This document shows, in pieces, positions 17,099 to 26,048 of a DNA stretch of 64,000 bases. Within the stretch, counting starts at the first letter, position 1. Each line of letters opens with the position of its first letter. Source of the DNA: Luteimonas salinisoli (lineage in GTDB: Bacteria > Pseudomonadota > Gammaproteobacteria > Xanthomonadales > Xanthomonadaceae); the NCBI RefSeq assembly GCF_013425525.1, contig NZ_JACCKA010000031.1, positions 1 to 64,000 of the forward strand, given 5' to 3'. Position numbers and translations under genes: made by a program. Under the pieces are notes generated by a model, which was not told the origin of the DNA, ran no database searches, and saw only the letters and a program-made list of their open reading frames with translations.

Positions 17099-18064
17099 AT
17101 GCACAGGCTGCTGCTCGCCGCATTGCTCGTCCTCCTCCTCGTCCACCCGCTGCACGCTCTGGCGCTGGAGCCCGAAATCCGCGTCGACGACGTGGCGCGG
17201 TTCTACGCGCTCTACGACGCGCAGAACGGCCAGCCGAGCGAGGCGCAGCTGGACGCGTACCTGGCAGACGGCAGCGACAGCCTGAAGACGTTCGCCCAGC
17301 TCAGGCGCGTCACCGGCGCGCGCATCGCCGAGCGGATCGCACAGGATCCGGCGATGTACGACGACGCCAGGCGCTGCCTGGAGCTGCTGCCGGCCGTGAC
17401 CCGCCGCGTGTCGGACGCCCTGCGGACCCTGGCGCGGCTGTATCCCGAGGCCGCGTTCCCGCCGGTGGCGATCGTGGTCGGCCGCGGGCGGCCGGTGGGC
17501 ATCACCGCGCCGACCGGCGTGACGATCGGGCTGGAGGCGCTGTGCGCCGCCGACTTCATGCACCCCGACCCCGAGGACCGTTTCGTCCACGTGATCGCGC
17601 ACGAGTACGCCCACATCCAGCAGGTCGCCGCCCAGGATGCGCCCGGCCAGGGCGATCCCCGGGCCACGGTGCTGCGGATGTCGCTGGTGGAAGGCGCGGC
17701 GGAGTTCGTCGCCGAACTGATCTCGGGCAGCGTGGGCAACGGCCGTCACGCGGAATGGACGCGCGGGCGCGAGGCGGAGATCGAAACGGCCTTTCTCGCC
17801 GCCAAGGACGGCACGGACCTGGACGGATGGATCTTCGACTACCGTCCCGGCTCGGACGAGCCATACGACCTGGGCTACTGGGTGGGCTACCGCGTCGCCA
17901 AGGCCTACTACCTGCAGGCCGACGACAAGCGCGAGGCCCTGGCGCGCATCTTCGCCATGGACGATCCGGAGGCGTTTCTGCGCGAGAGCGGTTGGACGCC
18001 GGGCATGACGCTGCCGTCCGAGCCGGTGGTGCCGTGGCCGGAGCCCGAGGCCGGTCCTCCCTGA
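17099..18064 (+). CDS. Exported zinc metallopeptidase-like protein (DUF2268-like)
   Basis: This 321-residue protein has a signal peptide (LLLAALLVLLLVHPLHALA). The gluzincin signature is VHVIAHEYAHIQQ (HExxH-type HEYAH at about residue 165). The downstream EGAAEFVAEL (about residue 200) could give the third zinc ligand, and LGYWVGYRVAKAYY near the end is typical of DUF2268 putative Zn-peptidases. It would act in the periplasm; the substrate is unknown. The 255 bases before it and the region after it hold no clear regulatory sites. Confidence 0.82.
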   Translation: MHRLLLAALLVLLLVHPLHALALEPEIRVDDVARFYALYDAQNGQPSEAQLDAYLADGSDSLKTFAQLRRVTGARIAERIAQDPAMYDDARRCLELLPAVTRRVSDALRTLARLYPEAAFPPVAIVVGRGRPVGITAPTGVTIGLEALCAADFMHPDPEDRFVHVIAHEYAHIQQVAAQDAPGQGDPRATVLRMSLVEGAAEFVAELISGSVGNGRHAEWTRGREAEIETAFLAAKDGTDLDGWIFDYRPGSDEPYDLGYWVGYRVAKAYYLQADDKREALARIFAMDDPEAFLRESGWTPGMTLPSEPVVPWPEPEAGPP

Positions 18065-18531
18065 TCGCGCCGATGCAGTCGGGGGCGCGACGGGCGGACG
18101 GTACTCTCGTGTCACGGTATCGGCCGTCCCCTCGCGGCCGCCGGTTCAGTGCGCCCAGGGCGCGACGTTGTCCGCCATGGCCGCGAACTCCGCCTCGTCG
18201 AGCGGAAGGTCGCTGCGGAAGCGTTGCCGCGGTTCCATCGCGATCGCGAGCGGCCGCCGCCCTGGGTGACGGACGGCGGCCCTCTTATTCTCCCGGCCCT
18301 TGGGAGGTCCACTCGGATACCGGCCGTCCCTTGACCAGTTGCAGGAACGCTTCGTGCTGATAGCGGCTCATGCGCAGCTGCTGGCCGCGATTTCCGCGTC
18401 GTGCTCCACGGCGGCCGCTCGGTGCTCTACCGTGACGTCGACGTTTGCCGCTACCGGCGCCTGCGGCTGACGCCGGGGGACGCAAGGAGGCGCTGAGTGG
18501 GTGAGAGCAATGCCCTGCCGGCCGTCGTGTC
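18065..18531. other. Intergenic region with short coding-like scraps
   Basis: No intact gene is seen. Three short frames look like worn gene ends. Minus 18146-18238 (30 codons) contains LPLDEAEFAAMADNVAPWA. Minus 18285-18371 (28 codons) is MSRYQHEAFLQLVKGRPVSE and more. Plus 18384 to about 18496 reads FRVVLHGGRSVLYRDVDVC and ends with a stop. They cannot be assigned to a family and may be deletion scars. Confidence 0.35.
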
Positions 18532-19608
18532 CTAAGGCTGTAGGAGCGATTTGCGCCAACGATTCTCCACCAGCGCATAGGCCGTGCGCACGTGCAGACG
18601 GTTCTCCTTGAACTCGAGGAACTCCACGTGTTCCGGCAGCAGGCGAAACCCGCCCCAGCTGGCCGGGCGCGCGATCGCTTTCCCCTCCGCGCCCGACTTC
18701 GCGCGCGAATGTTCCGCGGCGAGCATGGCCACGTCCGCGAGCGGATGGCTCTGCCTGAAGGCGGAGGCGGCGAGCTGCGCGTCGCGTGGCCGGCCCGCCC
18801 AGTGCTGGTCGGCCTCCTGCGCCGAAAGGGCCGTACATGTCCCCTTGATACGGACCTGGGTGGCGACGTGCTCCCACCACATGGCGATGCCGGTCTTCGG
18901 ATTGCGCGCGATGTCGCCGGCCTTGGCGGAATCCAGATGGGTACAGAACACGAATCCGCGTTCGTCGGCCTGTTTCAGATCGACGAAGCGCGGATTCGGG
19001 TAGCCATCGGCATCGAGGGTGCAAACGCAGACCGCGTTGCGGTGCGCGGAGGATCCGCTTCGCCGGGCCTCGGCCCAGAGCGCCTTGAAGACTTCCATGG
19101 GGCTTTCCGTGTCCGTTCCGGATCCGGCGGGGAGCGACACCGGCCCGGCGGGCGATGCCCCGGCACTCGCCGCCCCGGCCGCCGTCTCCGGGTAGAGCTC
19201 CAGCCCCTCGTACGGTGCGACCCGCAGTGCCGCGAGGCGGCTTTCGAGGTCGCCGGCGTGCAGTTCCAGCTTGTGCCCGTCCGGGTCGACGAAGTAGAGC
19301 GAGTCGCCCTCGGTCGTGTTCTCCTTCCAGGCGACCGCCCCGCGTTCCCGGATCGATGCGGCGCGTGCCGCGAACCGGGCCGGCTCCACCGAAAAGGCGA
19401 GGTGGGTGTAGTCGGGATGCGGCCCGGTGCGGGCGTGGCCGTCGAGCGACAGGCAGATCCAGTCGCCGCCGGCGACCAGGTAGGCACCGCGTGCCCATTT
19501 CGCCACCGGACGCAGGCCGACCACGTCCCTATAGAACGCGAACGACCGATCGAGGTCGCTCACCGCCAGGGTCGCGTGATTGATGCCGCCCACCAGGCCG
19601 TCGTCCAT
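18532..19608 (-). CDS. FosA-like VOC domain fused to a PdxH-like flavin oxidase domain
   Basis: This 358-residue protein joins two enzyme-like domains in one open frame. Residues 1-140 follow fosfomycin-modifying glutathione transferase FosA closely: metal ligands at His11 (INHATLAV), His69 (YTHLAF) and Glu115 (DPDGHKLELH), plus WKENTTEGDSLYF and GDLESRLAALRVAPYEG. A flexible Ala/Gly/Ser/Pro linker (about 141-170) leads to residues 171-358. These match pyridoxamine 5'-phosphate oxidase: FVDLKQADERGFVFCTH, TQVRIKG, GRPRDAQL, ASWGGFRLLPEHVEF, NRLHVR. Met171 has a GGAAAG just upstream and might also serve as an internal start. Both halves appear catalytically intact; the joint role is unknown. 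A REP remnant borders the start. Confidence 0.85.
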   Translation of the reverse strand: MDDGLVGGINHATLAVSDLDRSFAFYRDVVGLRPVAKWARGAYLVAGGDWICLSLDGHARTGPHPDYTHLAFSVEPARFAARAASIRERGAVAWKENTTEGDSLYFVDPDGHKLELHAGDLESRLAALRVAPYEGLELYPETAAGAASAGASPAGPVSLPAGSGTDTESPMEVFKALWAEARRSGSSAHRNAVCVCTLDADGYPNPRFVDLKQADERGFVFCTHLDSAKAGDIARNPKTGIAMWWEHVATQVRIKGTCTALSAQEADQHWAGRPRDAQLAASAFRQSHPLADVAMLAAEHSRAKSGAEGKAIARPASWGGFRLLPEHVEFLEFKENRLHVRTAYALVENRWRKSLLQP

Positions 19609-19641
19609 GAAATAGGGTCCGAAACGGGGTCTGGTTCATTT
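19609..19641. repeat. REP-like remnant (ggggtctggttcatttt)
   Basis: Immediately upstream of the fusion gene start is CGAAACGGGGTCTGGTTCAT followed by T-rich sequence, related to the element at 7502-7543. Only one half is recognisable. It may form part of the 5' leader of the fusion gene. Confidence 0.4.
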
Positions 19642-19716
19642 TAACGAGCCAGTGAGGCGCACGCCCTGCAGAGCGCGGCCGAGAGGCCCGTGCACGTGGG
19701 ACCATGCACGCAGAGG

Positions 19717-20106
19717 TCACGTCGCGGCTGCAGGCTGCAGCGCATGCGGCGCGGAATGGTGTTCGTGGGCGATCAGCCAGCGGCCGTCGACCTTCGTCAT
19801 GCCCAGGGTGAGGCGGCAGACCGGGCGCGCCGAGCCGCCGATGCGCAGCAGCCCGGTACAGAAGGCCACGTCGTCGCCGGCGGTGATGCGCAGGTCTTCG
19901 ATCGTGAACACGTCGTCGCCGGGGCTTCCATACTCGAAGAACAGCTCCCAGGTCTTCCGGTACTGCGCCTTGCCGACCGACTGCAGGGGTTCGGGCACGT
20001 CGAACATCAGGACGTCGTCGGCGTGGTCGGCCAGGATGCCGTCCATGTCGCCGGCGCGGATCGCCGCCTGCCAGCGCTGCACCAGCTGCCGGATCTCTTC
20101 GCTCAT
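19717..20106 (-). CDS. SnoaL/NTF2-like domain protein (DUF4440 type)
   Basis: This 129-residue cytoplasmic protein has the cone-shaped NTF2-like fold pattern. It starts with a helix (EEIRQLVQRWQAAIRAGDMD), then DHADDVLMFDVPEPLQSVGK, the strand pair DDVFTIEDLRITAGDDVAFC, and an end with VDGRWLIAHEHHS. Members include ketosteroid-isomerase-like and polyketide-cyclase-like enzymes as well as stress proteins. Asp and His residues at the pocket are present, but no substrate can be named. GGGAGAAA provides a ribosome site. Confidence 0.85.
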   Translation of the reverse strand: MSEEIRQLVQRWQAAIRAGDMDGILADHADDVLMFDVPEPLQSVGKAQYRKTWELFFEYGSPGDDVFTIEDLRITAGDDVAFCTGLLRIGGSARPVCRLTLGMTKVDGRWLIAHEHHSAPHALQPAAAT

Positions 20107-20434
20107 CGGTTTCTCCCGCTGGGTGGATGGCGGCGCGGAGGACCGCTACCGGCGCCTGGTTGACTTTCCAGGAGTCGGTCGGACCGCTGCGCCTGTCTCG
20201 ACGACGAACGGGAAGGACTCGTTTCGACAGGCTCGGGAGGCCGAATGTGCGCCGGCGCGGTGGCCGCAAGCCTCCCTCGATGGGCCAAAACGGACCGGCG
20301 GCCACCGATCGGCTCGCCGAAAGCACCGACTGCTGGTGCACCTGGCGTCCGGCGAACGGAGAGGGCCCTGGCTTTCGCGGCCATGGGCCGCTCCTATGGG
20401 AGGCGTGGCTTGCCTGCCGCCACCGGGTCGCGGC
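20107..20434. other. Intergenic region, contains one REP element
   Basis: These 328 bases hold no gene I can support. At 20371-20399 is a REP-type unit (GCTTTCGCGGCCATGGGCCG then CTCCTATGG), related to the pair at 60798-60880. A degenerate 'tttcgacaggctcggg' repeat lies near 20219-20236. Confidence 0.5.
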
Positions 20435-21490
20435 TCACTCCAGCACCTGCTCCGCATCGACGATCTCCACGCCCTGCAGCTGCCCCAGCCAGCTGTCGAA
20501 CCACGGCTTGTGCGAGACGCCGACGATGGAAAGCACGCGCGCCCCGGGCCGTTCGCGGAAGGTGGCGCGGATGTTGGCCACCATGCGCAGGTTGCGGATT
20601 TCCCAGCCGGCCACCCAGATCTGCGGATAGCCCTGCGCGGACTGCGCGCGCATGGCGGTGCCGGCGTTGAGGTCGGCGAGCATTTCCAGGTTGTCCGGGC
20701 GGTTGATGTAGCGATACAGCGGCAGCAGGTCGGTGCGCTGAGCGAGAGCGTGTTCCTGGGCCTGCAGGGCCGACAGTTCCGCCTTGCCAGCGTCCCAGGC
20801 CTGCTGCACCGCCTGCCCGAACGCCTGCACGTCCTCGACGTCGGTGTTGTCGCCGGTGTGGTTGTCGACGGCGTACACCCGCGGCAGATCCAGGCGCGCG
20901 GCCAGGCGCGCGCCGATCTGGTAGCTCTCGTCGGCACGTGTGGTGAAGCCCTCGAGCATCGCCACCAGCGCGTCGTCCAGCCCGTCGCCCGTGCGCCGCT
21001 CTCCTTCGGGCAGCTGCAGCCACTGCACCAGCGCCGAAGCGCGATCGCTGGCGGCCAGGAAGCGCGAGGCGAGCCGGCGCCGCTGCGCCGACGTGGGCTG
21101 CGCGGGCCAGTGCTTGAGCGTGCGGTTCACCTCGGCGATCGCGGCCGGCACGTCCAGGCCGGTCGCGGCCCTGGCGGCATCGGTGCTGGGGCAGTAGTCC
21201 GCTCCGTATACGGTCGGGTGGCGGGCGACGAGATCGCATTCCTCGCCCGGAATCGCCTCGATGGTGATGATCTCCGGCCCGAACGCGGCCAGCCGGTCCA
21301 GCAGGGGGTCGAGCGAGCCGGGCGCCGGCGCGGCCGGCAGTTGGCCCAGGTGCACGCTGCCCAGCACCAGGACCTGCGCGCGCGGTCCGGCCATGTCGCG
21401 GTCCAGTCCGGTGAGGTCCACCTGAGCCTGGGCCGCACAGGGAATCGCCAGCGCCAGCAGCCAGCTGCATTTCGTCCATCGTCCGCTCAT
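20435..21490 (-). CDS. Exported protein, DUF5694-like
   Basis: This 351-residue protein has a signal peptide (KCSWLLALAIPCAAQAQ). The mature part opens with a strand VLVLGSVHLGQL and LLDRLAAFGPEIITIEAIPGEE. It continues with a helical middle and ends with RVLSIVGVSHKPWFDSWLGQ. The HL and GVSHKPW motifs and overall plan recall the TraB/ChaN-like group and DUF5694 proteins of xanthomonads and Bacteroidetes. No activity is known. The ribosome site GGAGGCGAAG fixes the start at 21490. It precedes a 108-base gap after the SnoaL-like REP region and is not evidently in an operon. Confidence 0.75.
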   Translation of the reverse strand: MSGRWTKCSWLLALAIPCAAQAQVDLTGLDRDMAGPRAQVLVLGSVHLGQLPAAPAPGSLDPLLDRLAAFGPEIITIEAIPGEECDLVARHPTVYGADYCPSTDAARAATGLDVPAAIAEVNRTLKHWPAQPTSAQRRRLASRFLAASDRASALVQWLQLPEGERRTGDGLDDALVAMLEGFTTRADESYQIGARLAARLDLPRVYAVDNHTGDNTDVEDVQAFGQAVQQAWDAGKAELSALQAQEHALAQRTDLLPLYRYINRPDNLEMLADLNAGTAMRAQSAQGYPQIWVAGWEIRNLRMVANIRATFRERPGARVLSIVGVSHKPWFDSWLGQLQGVEIVDAEQVLE

Positions 21491-21626
21491 CTTCGCCTCC
21501 ATGATGAAAGTGGCGATTGAACGCCACCGCGCGCGCCTGCGCATGTGACATCGGGCATGGGTGGAAAGCGGGTGCAGGGGCTCGCCGAAGGCGAACGACC
21601 TGGCGTTGCAGGCAAAGGCAACCGCG

Positions 21627-22127
21627 CTAGCCGCGCCGCGGCAGCACCCAGCCGGGGCGGACGAAATGGCAGGTGTAGCCGTCCGGATAGCGCTCCAGGT
21701 AGTCCTGGTGCTCGGGCTCGGCTTCCCAGAACGGGCCCGCGGGTGCGACCTCCGTGACCACCTTGCCGGGCCACAGGCCGGAGGCGTCGACGTCGGCGAT
21801 GGTGTCCTCGGCGACGGCCTTCTGCGCCTCATCGACGTAGAAGATCGCCGAGCGGTAGCTCGGGCCACGATCGTTGCCCTGGCGGTCGGACGTGGTCGGG
21901 TCGTGGATCTGGAAGAAGAACTCCAGCAGGGTACGGTAGCTCGTCGCCCCGGGGTCGTAGACGATCTCGATCGCCTCGGCGTGGGTGCCGTGGTTGCGGT
22001 AGGTGGCGTCGTCGACGTCGCCGCCGGTGTAGCCGACGCGGGTGGAGACCACCCCCGGGAGCTTGCGGATCAGGTCCTGCATGCCCCAGAAGCAGCCGCC
22101 GGCCAGGACCGCGCGTTCGGTGGTCAT
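21627..22127 (-). CDS. msrA: Peptide-methionine (S)-S-oxide reductase MsrA
   Basis: This 166-residue cytosolic enzyme reduces the S-epimer of methionine sulfoxide. The catalytic motif GGCFWGM is at residues 10-16. [41 protein letters not shown] and the Tyr/Glu/Asp recycling residues follow as in the family. The C-terminus is short and lacks extra resolving cysteines, so recycling probably relies on another thiol. It overlaps msrB by four bases with GGAGG upstream, forming a coupled msrB-msrA unit for both sulfoxide epimers. Confidence 0.95.
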   Translation of the reverse strand: MTTERAVLAGGCFWGMQDLIRKLPGVVSTRVGYTGGDVDDATYRNHGTHAEAIEIVYDPGATSYRTLLEFFFQIHDPTTSDRQGNDRGPSYRSAIFYVDEAQKAVAEDTIADVDASGLWPGKVVTEVAPAGPFWEAEPEHQDYLERYPDGYTCHFVRPGWVLPRRG

Positions 22128-22573
22128 CGCGCATCCTCCACCTGGTCGAGATACGCGCCGTAGCCTTCCGCCTCCATGCGCTCGCGCGGCACGAAGCGCA
22201 GCGAGGCCGAGTTGATGCAGTAGCGCAGGCCGCCGCGATCAGGCGGCCCGTCGGGGAACACGTGGCCGAGATGGCTGTCGCCGTGGGCGGACCGCACCTC
22301 GACCCGGCGCATGCCGAGACTGTCGTCACCGAGTTCGGCGACGTTGGCCGGCTCGATCGGCCTGGTGAAGCTGGGCCAGCCGCATCCGGACTCGTACTTG
22401 TCCGACGAGGCGAACAGCGGCTCGCCGGAGACGACATCGACGTAGATGCCCGGCGCCTTGTTGCCGAGGTGTTCGCCGGTGCCGGGCCGCTCGGTGCCGT
22501 TCTGCTGGGTCACGCGATACTGTTCGGGGGTCAGCCGGGCGATGGCTTCTTCCGTCTTGCTGTAGCTGGCCAT
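22124..22573 (-). CDS. msrB: Peptide-methionine (R)-S-oxide reductase MsrB
   Basis: This 149-residue enzyme reduces the R-epimer of methionine sulfoxide. It has the family motifs [28 protein letters not shown] and the catalytic cysteine in RYCINSASL. The two CxxC pairs that bind structural zinc in many MsrBs are absent: the matching positions read [13 protein letters not shown] and [12 protein letters not shown]. This is therefore a zinc-free MsrB. It is the first gene of the msrB-msrA pair and starts after GGAGC. Confidence 0.95.
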   Translation of the reverse strand: MASYSKTEEAIARLTPEQYRVTQQNGTERPGTGEHLGNKAPGIYVDVVSGEPLFASSDKYESGCGWPSFTRPIEPANVAELGDDSLGMRRVEVRSAHGDSHLGHVFPDGPPDRGGLRYCINSASLRFVPRERMEAEGYGAYLDQVEDAR

Positions 22574-22916
22574 GGTCGTGCTCCGTCGTAGCGTCCGGGA
22601 TGCCGCTCCATCCAGATGCGTGCGTCGGGCGGGGTTTTCAATACGTCAATGGCAGGCTGCGCCACCGGCGGTGATACGAACCCATGTTTTCGATGCGCTT
22701 CTACAATACGCCCTGTCCCGCCCCAGAACCGATGCCCATGACCAGATGGAACCAGCGGATCGCTGGACGCCCGCGCCGCATGTCCCGCACGTATTGCGAC
22801 AGCTCTGTGCCGGTTCCGGCGCCGGGCGGCGTCGAGCGCCTTCGCGTTCCTGCGGCGACCGGCGTGGTCCGGCCCGAGACGTCGCCCCGGCGCCGGGCCC
22901 GCTGAGGCCCGGCGGC
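22574..22916. other. Divergent intergenic region, msrB / diguanylate cyclase
   Basis: This holds the promoters of msrB (leftward) and of the cyclase gene (rightward). A TACAAT -10-like box on the plus strand at 22702-22707 is the best element seen; no clear -35 accompanies it, and it would give a leader of about 200 bases. The plus-strand frame stays open through part of this region but lacks protein-like composition. Confidence 0.4.
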
Positions 22917-25900
22917 GTGTCGCGCGCGGTCACGGGTCCGGCTGACGAATGTGACGGTGCCCGGACCGCGCGCCGCCGCGCCCGGGCGGCGATGCTGCTG
23001 GCCTGCGTGCCGTTCGCGGCGGCGCTTGCCGATCCGCAGCCTGCTCCCGCCGCACTTGCGGACGCGCAGCCCGGGGCGACCGCGGCGGCCCCGCTGCGCG
23101 ACTACGTGGTGGACCGCTGGACCTCGCGCGACGGACTGCCGCACAACTCGCTGCGCGACATCGCGCAGACGCCGGACGGCTATCTGTGGTTCGCCACCTG
23201 GGAAGGGCTGGTCCGCTACGACGGCCTCGATTTCACCGTCTACAGCCGTGCCACCACCGACCCCGCGCTGCCGGACAACGGCGTGGGCTCGCTGTACGTC
23301 GACCCGGACGGCGCGCTGTGGATGAGCGACTCGCGCGGCAACCTCGGCCGCCGCGCCGCCGATGGCGGCTGGCGGTTCTGGAACAGCGAGGGTCGCTGGC
23401 CGCAGGTGCTGATCCACGCGATGGCGATGGACGACGGCGGGCGGCTCTGGCTGCTGTTCGAGGGCCAGGGCCTGGGCTGCCTGCACCCGGACGGGCGCTT
23501 CGACTACGTCGAGCCGCCCGGCAACGTGCCGCTGCGGGCGAGCTTCCCGCGCATGGCCGTCGACGAGGGCGGACGGCTCTGGATCGGCGGCATGGATGGC
23601 CTGATGGTGCGCGAAGCGTCCGGTGAGATCCGCCGCGTGCAGGCGGCGCCCGCCCTGGCGGCCGGGATCGCATGGCCGTACCGGGCGCCGGACGGCACGC
23701 TCTGGGTGGTGGCCGGCGACGGCATCCATCGTGTGCAGGACGGGCGCCCGCAGCGCGTCCATCGCGTCGAGGGGCAGGGGGTGCTGACGGCGCTGCTGCA
23801 GGACCGTCATGGCGACCTGTGGATCGGCAGCGAGAGCCGCGGGCTGTTGCGCCTGGGCGCCTACGGCATCGAGTCGCCCCCGCCGGACCAGGCGCGCCCG
23901 CCGGGCCGCATCGTTTCCCTGCTGGAGGATGCCGAGGGCAGCATCTGGGCCGGGGCCAACGGTGGCCTGTTCCGGTTCCGCGAAACCCTGTTCACGCGCT
24001 GGACGCGCCGCGACGGCCTGAGCGGCGACTACGTGCGCGCAGTGCTGGAGGACCGCCGAGGAACGCTCTGGGTCGGCAGCGCCGGCGGGCTCGACCGTCT
24101 GCACGGCGACGGCCGGATCGAGGCGGTGCCGCTGCAGCCGGACGTGCCGCCGTCGGTCCTCAGCATCGCCGAGGCGGCGGACGGCGACCTGTGGGTGGGC
24201 GCCTACGGCGGCCGCGTGTTCCAGCTGCGCGGCGGGCGCGTGGTCCGCCGCTACGGCGCCGGCGACGGGTTGCCGCCCGGGCACGTGCGCGCGATCGCGC
24301 CGGATGGACAGGGCGGCGTGTGGGTCGCCAGCCATCGCGGACCGGTGCGCATCTCCCGAGGCCGGGTGGTGCGGCCGGAGGTGGAAGGCCTGCCGGAGGG
24401 CTTGGTGACCGCCCTGGCGGTATTCGACGGCGCGCTGTGGATCGGCTCGGTCGAGGGCGCCAGCGTGCTGCGCGAGGGGCGGGTGCGGCGGCTGCCGCTC
24501 GAACGGTTGAGCGGCGCGCGCACCGTGTTCGGCTTCCAGCGTGTCGGCGACGCGGTCTGGATCGCGACCGACCGCGGCCTCTACCGCGAGCGCGACGGCA
24601 CGCTCGCCCGAGTCGGGCTGGAGCAGGGGCTGCCGGTCGATGCCGTGTTCCAGCTCGTGCCCGACCGTATCGGCAATGCCTGGATCACCAGCAACCGCGG
24701 CATGCTGCGCGCGCGCATCTCCGACCTGGAGGCGGCGGCCGACGGCACCCTGGAGCGGCTGCCGCTGGAGCGCTACGACGAGACCGACGGCATGTCGAAC
24801 GCGCAGGGCAACGGCAGTTCCTCGCCGTCGGCGATCCTGCGCGCCGACGGCACGGTGTGGATGGCCACCGCCGGCGGCGTCAGCGCGGTCGATCCGCTGC
24901 GCTGGCGGGGTTTCCGCAAGCGGCGGCCGCCGCAGCCGACGATCCAGACGGTGCGGGTCGATGGCGCGCCGTACGCGTGGAGCGACGGCGACCGGCTGCC
25001 CGGCGGCGCGCGCATCTCGGTGTCCTACGTCGGCCTGAGCTTCCTGCTGTCCGAGCGCATCCGCTACCGCACCCGGCTGGACGGCCTGGACGCGCGCTGG
25101 ATGGAGCACGGCCGCCAGCGCAGCGTGGAGTTCGTCGGCCTGCCGCCGGGCGAGTACGCGTTGCGGATCGCGGCGGCCCACCCGGAAGGCGCGTGGAGCG
25201 CCGACGAAGCATCGTGGCGCTTCTCGGTGGCGCCGTTCTGGTGGCAGCGCGCCGACGCCAGGGCGGCGGGCGCGCTGGCGGCGCTTGTGTTGCTGGCCTG
25301 GCTCTACCGCCTGGGCGTGCGCCGCTACCGCTCCGCCAACGCCCGCCTGGTGCGACTGGTCGACGACCGCACGCGCGTCCTGCAGCGGCAGACCGAACAG
25401 CTGCTGCAGGCGGACGTGGAGAAGAGCGAACTGCTGGCGCGCCTGCGCGAGCAGGCCGAGACCTTCGAGCGTCAGGCGTACGAGGACGCCCTGACCGGAC
25501 TGCCGAACCGCCGCAGTTTCGACGAGACGCTCGAGCGCGAGGTCGCCCGCGCGCGCCGCAGGCGGCAGCCGCTGTGCGTGCTGGTGATCGACGTCGATCG
25601 CTTCAAGTCCATCAACGACACGCATACCCACGCGGTGGGCGATGCGGTGCTGCGCGAGGTCGGGGAGCTGCTGGCGTCGGTGACCCGCGTATCGGACGTG
25701 GCCGCGCGGATCGGCGGCGAGGAATTCGCGATGGTGCTGGTCGACGCGTCGATCGAGGACGCCGTCTCCCTGTACGGCCGCCTGCGCCAACGCCTGGCCG
25801 AACGTGGCGGCTGGGGCGGCGTGGACGGGCTGCAGGTGACGGTGAGCGCCGGCGCCGCGGTGCTCGGCCCCCGCGATGCGACCCCCGCGCAGCTGGTCAG

Positions 25901-25964
25901 GCGCGCGGACGAGGCGCTGTACCGCGCCAAGAGCGAGGGGCGCGACCGCATCCTCACCGGTTGA
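22917..25964 (+). CDS. Diguanylate cyclase with periplasmic two-component-regulator propeller
   Basis: This 1015-residue membrane sensor has a signal sequence with basic RRRARAA then LLACVPFAAALA. About 12-14 reg_prop beta-propeller repeats follow (recurring 'DG-LW-GT/S-GL-R' units such as GDLWIGSESRGLLRL). A Y_Y_Y domain (YRTRLDGLDARWMEHG), one TM helix (AGALAALVLLAWLYRLGV) and a coiled coil precede a GGDEF domain. The active site GGEEF is intact, and RVSD five residues before it is an inhibitory I-site, so it likely makes cyclic-di-GMP with product feedback. GTG 22917 was chosen because it supplies a charged signal-peptide N-terminus; ATG 22992 is an alternative. Confidence 0.88.
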   Translation: MSRAVTGPADECDGARTARRRARAAMLLACVPFAAALADPQPAPAALADAQPGATAAAPLRDYVVDRWTSRDGLPHNSLRDIAQTPDGYLWFATWEGLVRYDGLDFTVYSRATTDPALPDNGVGSLYVDPDGALWMSDSRGNLGRRAADGGWRFWNSEGRWPQVLIHAMAMDDGGRLWLLFEGQGLGCLHPDGRFDYVEPPGNVPLRASFPRMAVDEGGRLWIGGMDGLMVREASGEIRRVQAAPALAAGIAWPYRAPDGTLWVVAGDGIHRVQDGRPQRVHRVEGQGVLTALLQDRHGDLWIGSESRGLLRLGAYGIESPPPDQARPPGRIVSLLEDAEGSIWAGANGGLFRFRETLFTRWTRRDGLSGDYVRAVLEDRRGTLWVGSAGGLDRLHGDGRIEAVPLQPDVPPSVLSIAEAADGDLWVGAYGGRVFQLRGGRVVRRYGAGDGLPPGHVRAIAPDGQGGVWVASHRGPVRISRGRVVRPEVEGLPEGLVTALAVFDGALWIGSVEGASVLREGRVRRLPLERLSGARTVFGFQRVGDAVWIATDRGLYRERDGTLARVGLEQGLPVDAVFQLVPDRIGNAWITSNRGMLRARISDLEAAADGTLERLPLERYDETDGMSNAQGNGSSSPSAILRADGTVWMATAGGVSAVDPLRWRGFRKRRPPQPTIQTVRVDGAPYAWSDGDRLPGGARISVSYVGLSFLLSERIRYRTRLDGLDARWMEHGRQRSVEFVGLPPGEYALRIAAAHPEGAWSADEASWRFSVAPFWWQRADARAAGALAALVLLAWLYRLGVRRYRSANARLVRLVDDRTRVLQRQTEQLLQADVEKSELLARLREQAETFERQAYEDALTGLPNRRSFDETLEREVARARRRRQPLCVLVIDVDRFKSINDTHTHAVGDAVLREVGELLASVTRVSDVAARIGGEEFAMVLVDASIEDAVSLYGRLRQRLAERGGWGGVDGLQVTVSAGAAVLGPRDATPAQLVRRADEALYRAKSEGRDRILTG

Positions 25965-26048
25965 GCGCGCGACAGGCGACGCATCCGTCGTCCGCCGCCG
26001 ATCGCCCGCGGCCTCGTTCCGGTGGGTCCACCTGCCGGCCCGGTTTCG

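Noticed and set aside
22572-22916. A longer N-terminus for the diguanylate cyclase
   Set aside because: The upstream residues are Arg/Pro/Gly-rich without structure and would bury the signal sequence.
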